Shown: positions 1 to 5,389 of the stretch, in pieces | How the letters are laid out: the number at the start of each line of letters is the position of its first letter | Numbering within the stretch: position 1 is the first letter of the stretch | Source: Sphingomonas hengshuiensis | Lineage (GTDB): Bacteria; Pseudomonadota; Alphaproteobacteria; Sphingomonadales; Sphingomonadaceae | Assembly: GCA_003240755.1 (NCBI GenBank) | Contig: QFNF01000051.1 | Coordinates: 1 to 15,588 of the forward strand | Direction: 5' to 3' | Length of the DNA: 15,588 nt | The notes under the pieces: generated by a model | What the model was told of the DNA's origin: nothing | What the model saw: the letters and a program-made list of their open reading frames with translations, nothing else | Databases searched by the model: none | Position numbers and translations under genes: made by a program

Positions 1-3
1 CCC

Positions 4-1053
4 ATGTCGCTCACCGAAGCCCGCAAGCAGTACAAGCCGTTCGAATACCCCTGGGCGTTCGATTTCTGGAAGCGCCAGCAGCAGATCCACTGGATGCCCG
101 AAGAGGTGCCGCTGGGCGAGGATTGCCGCGACTGGGCGCAGAAGCTGACGCCGCACGAGCGCAACCTGCTGACGCAGATCTTCCGCTTCTTCACCCAGGC
201 CGACGTCGAGGTGCAGGACTGCTACCACGAGAAATATGGCCGCATCTTCAAGCCGACCGAGGTCAAGATGATGCTCGCCGCCTTCTCCAACATGGAGACG
301 GTGCATATCGCGGCGTACAGCCACCTGCTCGACACGATCGGCATGCCCGAGAGCGAATATGGCGCCTTCCTCGAATATAGCGAGATGAAGGACAAGCACG
401 ACTATCTGCAGAATTTCGGGGTCGATACCGACGAGGATATCGCCAAGACGCTGGCGATGTTCGGCGGCTTTACCGAAGGGTTGCAGTTGTTCGCGTCGTT
501 CGCGATGCTGATGAACTTCCCGCGCTTCAACAAGATGAAGGGCATGGGGCAGATCGTGTCGTGGTCGGTGCGCGACGAAAGCCTGCATTGCGAAGGCATC
601 ATCAAGCTGTTCCATGCCTTCTGCAAGGAACGCGACTGCATGACGCGCAGCGTGCGCGACGACATTGCCGACATGTGCCAGACGACGGTGCGGCTGGAGG
701 ACAATTTCATCGATCTCGCCTTTGAAATGGGGCCGGTCCACGGCATGACCGCCAAGGAGATCAAGAAATATATCCGCTACATCGCCGACTGGCGGCTGGG
801 GCAGTTGGGGATGAAGCCGATCTACCTGATCGACGAACATCCGCTGCCGTGGCTGGCACCGCTGCTGAACGGCGTCGAGCACGCCAATTTCTTCGAACAG
901 CGCGCGACCGAATATTCGAAGGCGGCGACGCGCGGCAACTGGAACGAGGTCTGGGACGGCTTCGACAAGCGCCAGAAGGCCAAGGCCGTGGCGCCGGCCA
1001 ACGAGGAAGCCAGCGGCATGGGGGACATGTTCGGGGGCGTGGCGGCGGAATAG
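4..1053 (+). CDS. nrdB: Class Ia ribonucleotide reductase, small (R2) subunit
   Basis: Cytosolic R2 subunit (349 aa) of aerobic ribonucleoside-diphosphate reductase; it holds the diiron-tyrosyl radical that the R1 subunit uses to make dNDPs. The metal ligands align with E. coli NrdB by spacing: D67, E98, H101, E158, E192 and H195. The radical tyrosine is Y105, four residues after H101. The C-terminal part is poor in family features and ends GMGDMFGGVAAE; this tail normally docks on R1. The protein is slightly shorter than the E. coli one (376 aa). The ATG lies three bases from the window edge, so the ribosome binding site is not visible, but the N-terminus MSLTEARKQYKPF fits alphaproteobacterial NrdB. 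nrdA is expected just upstream, outside the window. Two hairpins follow the stop codon. Confidence 0.97.
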   Translation: MSLTEARKQYKPFEYPWAFDFWKRQQQIHWMPEEVPLGEDCRDWAQKLTPHERNLLTQIFRFFTQADVEVQDCYHEKYGRIFKPTEVKMMLAAFSNMETVHIAAYSHLLDTIGMPESEYGAFLEYSEMKDKHDYLQNFGVDTDEDIAKTLAMFGGFTEGLQLFASFAMLMNFPRFNKMKGMGQIVSWSVRDESLHCEGIIKLFHAFCKERDCMTRSVRDDIADMCQTTVRLEDNFIDLAFEMGPVHGMTAKEIKKYIRYIADWRLGQLGMKPIYLIDEHPLPWLAPLLNGVEHANFFEQRATEYSKAATRGNWNEVWDGFDKRQKAKAVAPANEEASGMGDMFGGVAAE

Positions 1054-1063
1054 CGCCGGGCAA

Positions 1064-1082
1064 GGGGCAGCATAGCTGCCCC
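1064..1082 (+). terminator. Hairpin just after nrdB
   Basis: An 8-bp perfect stem (1064-1071 with 1075-1082) closes a 3-base loop, starting 11 bases after the nrdB stop codon. No T-run follows, so this is either an imperfect terminator or a 3'-end stabilising hairpin. Confidence 0.5.
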
Positions 1083-1129
1083 AAGCCTCAAGGCGCGGCC
1101 GGCCGGCAGCGCCCAAAGCGCCGTCCGAC

Positions 1130-1150
1130 GGCACGGGCCTTGCCCGTGCC
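1130..1150 (+). terminator. Second hairpin downstream of nrdB
   Basis: A 9-bp perfect GC-rich stem (1130-1138 with 1142-1150) has a 3-base CTT loop. There is no T-tract after it. Together with the hairpin at 1064-1082 it makes a tandem pair in the nrdB 3' region, a plausible transcript end. Confidence 0.4.
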
Positions 1151-1156
1151 CGCCGC

Positions 1157-1181
1157 CCAAAGTTCACTAAGTTCACACTCG
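1157..1181. repeat. 25-base exact repeat, copy 1
   Basis: These 25 bases are identical to 12873-12897. The core is a tandem arrangement, AGTTCACTA followed by AGTTCACAC (9-base period). The copy sits after the nrdB hairpins and before the other repeats of this gap. Sequence downstream of the two copies diverges quickly, with only patchy resemblance about 110-120 bases later. Confidence 0.8.
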
Positions 1182-1344
1182 CACATTGTTGCGTGACCTT
1201 ACTATCGGCGGTGTCAAAGAGCAGGGATCGCGGCGACCCCGCAGCATGATGGCGGCGGTCGTTCGTGTAGGACAGCGCGAAATGTGGCTGCGGTTCGTGC
1301 CGTCCAGAGGGTGGGCGGAAGCCGAAGCAGGACGCAACCCTCGA

Positions 1345-1369
1345 CATTCCCGCGTAGGCGGGAATCCAT
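1345..1369 (+). repeat. Palindromic intergenic repeat, unit 1
   Basis: The unit has the form CATTCC-CGC-GTA-GCG-GGAATCCAT, with the internal palindrome ATTCCCGC/GCGGGAAT around a short loop. It is the same family as the units at 1410-1436, 14841-14867 and 14910-14936. This widespread proteobacterial repeat often yields spurious peptides such as IPACAGMT in gene calls. Confidence 0.8.
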
Positions 1370-1409
1370 AGGCGCTGCCGTTCGTGCCGGAGTCGCTGGC
1401 GGGGCGTAT

Positions 1410-1436
1410 ATGGATCCCGGCCTTCGCCGGGATGAC
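1410..1436 (-). repeat. Palindromic intergenic repeat, unit 2 (inverted)
   Basis: This is an inverted copy of the unit at 1345-1369, 40 bases further on: ATGGATCCCGG-CCTTCG-CCGGGATGAC. The two units form an inverted pair that could fold into a long stem in RNA. The same head-to-head arrangement recurs at 14841-14936. Confidence 0.8.
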
Positions 1437-1460
1437 GACGGGGTTGGTCGAAGCTCGCGC

Positions 1461-1652
1461 CTAGAGCGTTTTTCGATCAGGTTGGATCATCGTCACGGTG
1501 GCGATTTCGGTTCGTGGCAAGGCGCGAGGAGGGCGCGATGCCAAAGCATCGTGACCGACGAGCAACGCCGCCACGGACTGAAAGCGGCCCGCCGCGTAGC
1601 GGTCGCCCGCAGGGCGATGACGATGGTGCAACATGGTCGAAAACCGCTCTAG
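1461..1652. mobile_element. MITE-like element with 35-bp terminal inverted repeats
   Basis: The ends are inverted copies. Reading inward from 1461 and from 1652 on the other strand, 30 of the first 35 bases match, beginning CTAGAGCG and continuing through a TTTTCGA block to ATCGTCA. The element is 192 bp and has no room for a transposase. Both ends carry TA just inside an outer C or G (C-TA-GAGCG and CGCTC-TA-G), which would fit duplication of a TA target as made by IS630/Tc1-mariner transposases. That family assignment is an inference. The interior is GC-rich and contains a small hairpin (GATGC/GCATC near 1538). It ends 50 bases from the HNH gene stop codon. Confidence 0.75.
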
Positions 1653-1701
1653 CCGCGGGAGGCCCCAGCCTTCGCACGGGCGAGGTCCAGGTCAAGAAAC
1701 C

Positions 1702-2037
1702 CTACCGCCCGCGTCGCACCGGCGCCCGGAAATCGGCGGGCTTGTCCGCCACCCATGCGACGAACCTGGCGACCGCGGGCAGCGCACGCAGCGCTTCGAT
1801 ATCGGCGAGCGGCCCGGCCAGTTCGGCATTGGTCGCGCTGGCATGGATGGTCCGGTGGCAGATGGGGTGGACCGGCACCGTCTCGCGTCCGCCTTCGCTT
1901 CTGGGCACGCGGTGATGCCATTCGACCTGCGTGCCGATCGGCCGGCCGCACAAGGCGCAGTCCGGCGATACGACGGGCCGCGCCGCCAATGCTTCCGCCG
2001 ACGCCAGTCCCGCCTTGCGTTTCACCCGTCCGGCCAT
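1702..2037 (-). CDS. Small HNH endonuclease-domain protein
   Basis: A 111-aa stand-alone HNH-fold protein. Visible motif residues are a zinc-type cysteine pair C27-x2-C30, the HH of the HNH core (H41, H42 in VEWHHRVPRSEGG), and a second knuckle with C60, H61 and H65 (HPICHRTIH). This pattern defines a betabetaalpha-metal nuclease. The rest has no recognisable DNA-binding or methylase domain. Similar small HNH proteins are common single genes in alphaproteobacteria and their substrate is generally unknown. The ATG at 2037 is chosen because a purine-rich site (GGGAAAGGGG) lies just upstream and the HNH domain follows directly; a longer frame up to 2214 has a cysteine-rich, unlikely N-terminus. 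It is divergent from the gene at 2199. No methyltransferase or restriction partner is nearby. Confidence 0.88.
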   Translation of the reverse strand: MAGRVKRKAGLASAEALAARPVVSPDCALCGRPIGTQVEWHHRVPRSEGGRETVPVHPICHRTIHASATNAELAGPLADIEALRALPAVARFVAWVADKPADFRAPVRRGR

Positions 2038-2183
2038 GTCCGACCCCTTTCCCGGTAAAGATCGGCACGGCACCGGCAGTTGGCAACCGGTCGCGGACCA
2101 ACTCCGAGCCGCTCCGCATAGATGAACCGCAGATGAAGGAACCGACCCGGCGACGAACGGGTTGTACCGCGGCAAGTTCAGGC

Positions 2184-2191
2184 AAAGGGAG
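2184..2191 (+). promoter_or_regulatory. Ribosome binding site of the 2199 gene
   Basis: AAAGGGAG lies 7 bases before the ATG at 2199. It decides the start of the secreted protein, since the reading frame stays open for another 444 bases upstream. Confidence 0.7.
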
Positions 2192-2198
2192 TATCCCC

Positions 2199-2510
2199 AT
2201 GAACCGCACGACATTGCTTATCGCTGCCGCCGCAACTGCAGTCATCGCGACGCCTTCACTGGCCAAAGACCGGCGGACGGTGCCGGTCTATTCGGACTAC
2301 AACCCCTATTATCTCGACTACAAGACCGATCTGTCCGAAGCGAAGCGGGAACTGCGCAGCGATCTGGCGCGCGCGAACGACGCTGCCGACCGCGAGGACG
2401 CATGGGCGGAATATCGTCGCGAGGTGGCCGATGCGAAGCATGACTTCCGCAAGGAGATGGCCGAACGCGGCATGGTCGGGCGCAAGGGCCGGGTGACGAT
2501 CGAGCAATAG
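2199..2510 (+). CDS. Small secreted protein, charged helical (unknown function)
   Basis: A 103-aa exported protein. Residues 1-22 are a signal peptide (MNRTT, hydrophobic run, ATPSLA) with cleavage expected before K23. A tyrosine-rich stretch follows (YSDYNPYYLDY, 31-41). Residues 43-90 are a highly charged Ala/Arg/Glu/Asp-rich region that should form one long helix or coiled coil, and a short basic tail ends the protein. The ATG at 2199 has a good site (AAAGGGAG, 2184-2191), while the open frame further upstream lacks one. A terminator follows at 2535. Its role, presumably periplasmic, cannot be told from sequence; I do not recognise a named family. Confidence 0.85.
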   Translation: MNRTTLLIAAAATAVIATPSLAKDRRTVPVYSDYNPYYLDYKTDLSEAKRELRSDLARANDAADREDAWAEYRREVADAKHDFRKEMAERGMVGRKGRVTIEQ

Positions 2511-2534
2511 CCGCAGCACCGCGATCCTACAGCG

Positions 2535-2568
2535 AAAGGCCGCCGAGTTCGCGCCCGGCGGCCTTTTT
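2535..2568 (+). terminator. Rho-independent terminator
   Basis: An 11-bp stem (2535-2545 with 2556-2566) and a 10-base loop are followed by a T-run, TTTTT at 2564-2568. It lies 24 bases after the stop codon of the secreted-protein gene. Confidence 0.88.
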
Positions 2569-2633
2569 CATAGGGGCCGGGCAGCGGGAGCAACACGTAT
2601 CGCCCGGCGACCACCCCCCCCGCCCGCCAAGAC

Positions 2634-2667
2634 AAAAGGCCCCGGACGAACCCGTCCGGAGCCTTTC
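2634..2667 (-). terminator. Terminator of the outer-membrane protein gene (possibly bidirectional)
   Basis: CCGGACG (2642-2648) pairs with CGTCCGG (2653-2659) around a 4-base loop. After one mismatch the stem continues through AAAGGC/GCCTTT (2635-2640 with 2661-2666). Read on the minus strand it ends in TTTT, so it suits the gene ending at 2727, although A/T flanks on both sides could allow both directions. Confidence 0.75.
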
Positions 2668-2683
2668 GAATACGCGTTTACCG

Positions 2684-2712
2684 GGGCGGGTCCCGATACG
2701 CCGGACCCGCCC
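2684..2712 (-). terminator. Additional GC-rich hairpin after the outer-membrane gene
   Basis: A perfect 10-bp stem (2684-2693 with 2703-2712) closes a 9-base loop, 15 bases from the stop codon at 2727. It lacks a T-run and may protect the mRNA 3' end or pause polymerase ahead of the terminator at 2634-2667. Confidence 0.45.
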
Positions 2713-2726
2713 GAACCGTTCGACAG

Positions 2727-3356
2727 TTAGAAGTGGCTCGTCAGACCCAGCATCGGACGGAAGCTGTGCGCCGAACCGAAGGTCGACACTTCACCGCGCA
2801 GGCGGATGCCCGAGTTGCCGGTGATGCCGCCCAGGCCGATGTCCTTCGGACCGACTTCGAAACCGGCGCCGTAGGTCATTTCGTGATAGTCGCGGCTGTC
2901 ACGGCCGAACCGGTCGAAATTGACCCAGCGATAGCCGACCTTGCCATAGATCAGGCCCGAGTCGCCGGCACGCACGCCGAAACGACCGGCGGCGCCGTAA
3001 TCCCAATCGATGTCGCCCGACACGCCCTTCGACACGCTGCCTTCGGCACCGACGAATACGGGGCCCAGCGGCACGTTGAAACCGACGATGCCCTCGACCA
3101 GGGCGCCGTTCAGCTTGTCGTTGCGCGGGACCAGCGGGATGCCGGCATCAGTCACTTCGGAATCGAACTGTTCCCAGCCGCCCATGATGGCGACATAGGG
3201 CTCGAACCCGAACCCGCGGGTGCCGTCAGGCGCGGTTAAGGCGGGGGCGGGTTCGGTGGTGGTCGGTGCGTCCTGCACGACGGTGGCGTCCTGCGCGAAC
3301 GCAGGAACGGCCACGAACGCGGCGGCAGCGGCAGCGACGGTGAAAAGCTTACGCAT
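2727..3356 (-). CDS. Outer-membrane beta-barrel protein (opacity-porin type)
   Basis: A 209-aa exported protein. The signal peptide is MRKLFTVAAAAAAFVAVPAFA, with cleavage expected before Q22. A Pro/Thr/Ala-rich linker (about 28-45) follows, then alternating hydrophobic and aromatic strands (FEPYVAIMGGWEQF, FVGAEGSV, GLIYGKVGYRWVNF, MTYGAGFEVG, IRLRGEVSTFG, FRPMLGLTSHF). The C-terminal residue is Phe in the usual outer-membrane pattern, so BAM-dependent insertion is expected. It resembles small 8-strand OmpA/opacity-like barrels; no peptidoglycan-binding domain is present. The start at 3356 is preferred because GAGG lies 6 bases before it; an in-frame ATG at 3368 is itself part of that site. 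The gene is divergent from the NADH dehydrogenase. Confidence 0.85.
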   Translation of the reverse strand: MRKLFTVAAAAAAFVAVPAFAQDATVVQDAPTTTEPAPALTAPDGTRGFGFEPYVAIMGGWEQFDSEVTDAGIPLVPRNDKLNGALVEGIVGFNVPLGPVFVGAEGSVSKGVSGDIDWDYGAAGRFGVRAGDSGLIYGKVGYRWVNFDRFGRDSRDYHEMTYGAGFEVGPKDIGLGGITGNSGIRLRGEVSTFGSAHSFRPMLGLTSHF

Positions 3357-3441
3357 ACAAAACCTCATCAGCGTTTACGGTCCCGGCATCGAACGCGCGC
3401 CGGTTTGTCCGTGGCCCCTCTGAACCTGAAATCGCGCAAGT

Positions 3442-3461
3442 TGTTGCATCGCATTGCAACA
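3442..3461. promoter_or_regulatory. Inverted repeat TGTTGCA-N6-TGCAACA, possible operator
   Basis: A perfect 7-base inverted repeat with a 6-base spacer lies in the divergent region, 86 bases upstream of the outer-membrane protein start. A related repeat (GTTGC-N6-GCAAC) follows at 3485-3500. Two similar sites on one side of a shared promoter region suggest binding of a dimeric regulator; this is an inference from sequence alone. Confidence 0.4.
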
Positions 3462-3484
3462 CGGATGTCATGAAATCGAATACT

Positions 3485-3500
3485 GTTGCATGTCGGCAAC
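3485..3500. promoter_or_regulatory. Inverted repeat GTTGC-N6-GCAAC, possible operator
   Basis: A 5-base inverted repeat with a 6-base spacer. The GTTGC half-site starts 42 bases after the one at 3443, about four helical turns. It resembles the repeat at 3442-3461 and, on the other strand, an imperfect one around 8599-8614. Confidence 0.3.
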
Positions 3501-3659
3501 GGTATCTTTCATCCCGATGAACGAACCGGGGCGAACCCGCCCGGACCGTGGTTACATTGTGGCAAAGACAGCACGGTGGCAGGGCGCCGCAGCGCAACAA
3601 TCGGGGCGCCAGCCGGTTGTAGGATGCGACTGGTACCCCGAATCGGAGGAGGAACTGCG

Positions 3660-4970
3660 ATGCGACCCCGGATCATCATCGTCGGCGCCGGCTTTGGCGG
3701 AATTGCCACGGCGCAGGCGCTGCGACGGACCGAGGCGGATATCACGCTGATCGACCGTACCAACCACCATCTGTTCCAGCCGTTGCTGTACCAGGTTGCG
3801 GGCGCCGCCCTGTCGCCGGCCGACATCGCGACCGCCAATCGCGCCCTGCTGCGCCGCAACAAGAACACCCGCATCCTGATGGCCGAGGTGAGCGGCGTGG
3901 ACGCCGCCGCGAAGGAGTTGTGCCTCGCCGACGGGCGGCGCCTGCCGTTCGATTTCCTGGTCCTCGCGACCGGCGCCGGGTACAGTTTCTTCGGCAACGA
4001 TGCGTGGCGCGAGCATGCGTTCGTGCTGAAATCGATCGACGACGCCCTGGCGATCCGCGCCAAGCTGCTGGGCGCGTTCGAACGGGCAGAGCAGTGCGAC
4101 GACCCGGCGGAGGTACGCCGGCTGTTGACCTTTGCGGTGGTCGGCGGCGGACCGACCGGCGTCGAACTGGCCGGGACGATCGCCGAAATGGCGCGCACGA
4201 CGCTGGCGCGCGACTTCGCCTCGATCGATCCGCGCGGCAGCCGCGTGGTGCTGTGCGAAATGGGCCAGCGCATCCTGTCCGCCTTCGACCCGCCGCTGTC
4301 CGACGCGGCGCGCGGCATGCTCGAATCGCTCGGCGTCGAGGTGCGGACCGGCGAAGCGGTTCGCGCGATCGACGCGCGCGGGCTGACCGTCGGCGAACAG
4401 CGGATCGACGCCGCCGTCGTGCTATGGGCGGCGGGGACCGAGGCGCGGCCGGTGGCGCAGTGGCTACAGGCCGATGCGGCGAAGAACGGCGCGGTAAAGG
4501 TACGGCCCGACTGCTCCATCCCCGGCCATCCCGATATCTTCGCGATCGGCGACGTGGCCAATTTCGCTACCGACGACGGCGCCCTGCCCGGCCTTGCCCC
4601 GGTCGCCAAGCAGCAGGGCGGGTTCGTCGGCCGGCTGATCGCGGCGCGCGTCGCCGGCAGCGAGGCACCGGCGGCATTCCGCTACCGCGACTACGGCACG
4701 ATGGCGGTGATCGGGCGATCGCGCGCGGTGGCGGAGATTGCGGGAATGAAGCTCAAGGGCTTCGTCGCGTGGCTCGCCTGGTCGCTGGTCCACCTGATGC
4801 TGCTGGTCGATTTCCGCAGCCGGGTGTCGGTATATGTCCATTGGGCGTGGTCGTGGTTCACCTATGGGCGCGGGGCGCGGCTGCTGACCGGCTATGCGCC
4901 CGAACCGGGGGACGAGCCGCGCACCGCAGCACTGCCGGAGATCGAGGCGGCGACACGGACGGCGCAGTAG
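3660..4970 (+). CDS. ndh: Type II NADH dehydrogenase (NDH-2)
   Basis: A 436-aa FAD flavoprotein of the pyridine-nucleotide disulfide oxidoreductase fold. It passes electrons from NADH to membrane quinone without pumping protons. The FAD Rossmann motif is GAGFGG (9-14), the NADH Rossmann motif VGGGPTG (161-167), the second FAD contact AIGDVANF (295-302), and the quinone-site stretch PVAKQQG (314-320). Residues 366-400 are hydrophobic and aromatic (FVAWLAWSLVHLMLLVDF, VYVHWAWSWF), the membrane-associating C-terminal helices typical of NDH-2. Length is normal. The ATG at 3660 has a strong site, GGAGGAGG at 3645-3652, 7 bases upstream, so the 58 codons of open frame before it are not used. It is a single gene ended by the hairpin at 5024-5055. 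Confidence 0.92.
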   Translation: MRPRIIIVGAGFGGIATAQALRRTEADITLIDRTNHHLFQPLLYQVAGAALSPADIATANRALLRRNKNTRILMAEVSGVDAAAKELCLADGRRLPFDFLVLATGAGYSFFGNDAWREHAFVLKSIDDALAIRAKLLGAFERAEQCDDPAEVRRLLTFAVVGGGPTGVELAGTIAEMARTTLARDFASIDPRGSRVVLCEMGQRILSAFDPPLSDAARGMLESLGVEVRTGEAVRAIDARGLTVGEQRIDAAVVLWAAGTEARPVAQWLQADAAKNGAVKVRPDCSIPGHPDIFAIGDVANFATDDGALPGLAPVAKQQGGFVGRLIAARVAGSEAPAAFRYRDYGTMAVIGRSRAVAEIAGMKLKGFVAWLAWSLVHLMLLVDFRSRVSVYVHWAWSWFTYGRGARLLTGYAPEPGDEPRTAALPEIEAATRTAQ

Positions 4971-5023
4971 CAGCGCACGGACGCCCGGCCGCCGCCGCTA
5001 CTGCCCGCCGGCCCGGACGCAGG

Positions 5024-5055
5024 ACGGCCCGCCCGCATTGCTGCGGACGGGCCGT
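5024..5055. terminator. Strong hairpin between convergent genes
   Basis: A 14-bp stem (5024-5037 with 5042-5055) has one mismatch and a 4-base TTGC loop. It lies midway between the NADH dehydrogenase stop codon (4970) and the end of the convergent minus-strand gene (5076). T-runs are minimal on either strand, so it may act as a bidirectional transcript end or convergence barrier. Confidence 0.6.
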
Positions 5056-5075
5056 TCCGGTCGCGGCACCGGCAA

Positions 5076-5378
5076 TCAGCCGGCGCGCGATCCCGCCATC
5101 GGGAAGCTGCCGAACGCACCCGCGCCGACCGTACCCGAAATGGTGTCGCCATCGACGGTCGCCTCGCAATCGAGCGTCATCGGCATCGGCACGACGATCG
5201 ACACCTTCCAGCTCAGCTTGTCGCCTTCGACCTTGCCGTCCGTGATCTCCGTCGATCCCATCGCACCGGAATAGGTGCCGGTGAAGCTGCCGCCATCGCT
5301 CCGGACGGTCAGCGTCGCCTGCTGGTCGCCCATCGGCGACTTGGTGATCGTGTTCCAGCTACCATCGACATTCGCCAT
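5076..5378 (-). CDS. Small conserved beta-rich protein of unknown function
   Basis: A 100-aa protein with no signal peptide or membrane segment, so probably cytosolic. It alternates short strands with Gly/Asp turns (TLTVRSDGGSFTG, DGKVEGDKLSWKVSI, MTLDCEATVDGDTISGTV, FGSFPMAGSRA), which suggests a small antiparallel beta-barrel, perhaps a ligand-binding shell. I recall similar unnamed proteins from sphingomonads and actinobacteria but no function. The ribosome binding site GGAGAG overlaps the stop codon of the M16 protease gene (TAAGGAGAG) and lies 5 bases before the ATG, so the two genes are likely co-transcribed and translationally close. One cysteine (C71) is present. Confidence 0.85.
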   Translation of the reverse strand: MANVDGSWNTITKSPMGDQQATLTVRSDGGSFTGTYSGAMGSTEITDGKVEGDKLSWKVSIVVPMPMTLDCEATVDGDTISGTVGAGAFGSFPMAGSRAG

Positions 5379-5389
5379 GTTCGCTCTCC

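Larger units (their letters stand above)
1054..1701. other. Gene-free region with hairpins and repeats
   Basis: I see no credible gene in the 648 bases between nrdB and the HNH gene. Open frames here are short, overlap on both strands, and translate the intergenic repeats (peptides such as RVGGNP and MDPGLRRDD). The gap holds, in order, two hairpins, a copy of the 25-base repeat, about 165 bases without recognisable features, two palindromic repeat units in opposite orientation, and a 192-bp MITE-like element. It looks like a site where small repeats have accumulated. Confidence 0.75.

Noticed and set aside
1345..1436. Repeats considered as a CRISPR array
   Set aside because: Only two units, in opposite orientation, palindromic, with no regular spacers or cas genes.
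1702..2037. HNH gene considered as part of a restriction or anti-phage system
   Set aside because: Neighbours are nrdB and a small secreted protein; no methylase, helicase or other defence component in the window.
1649..2266. Longer minus-strand frame and upstream extension over the HNH gene
   Set aside because: The 205-codon frame is out of phase with the HNH motifs, and the extension to 2214 has an implausible N-terminus compared with the start at 2037.
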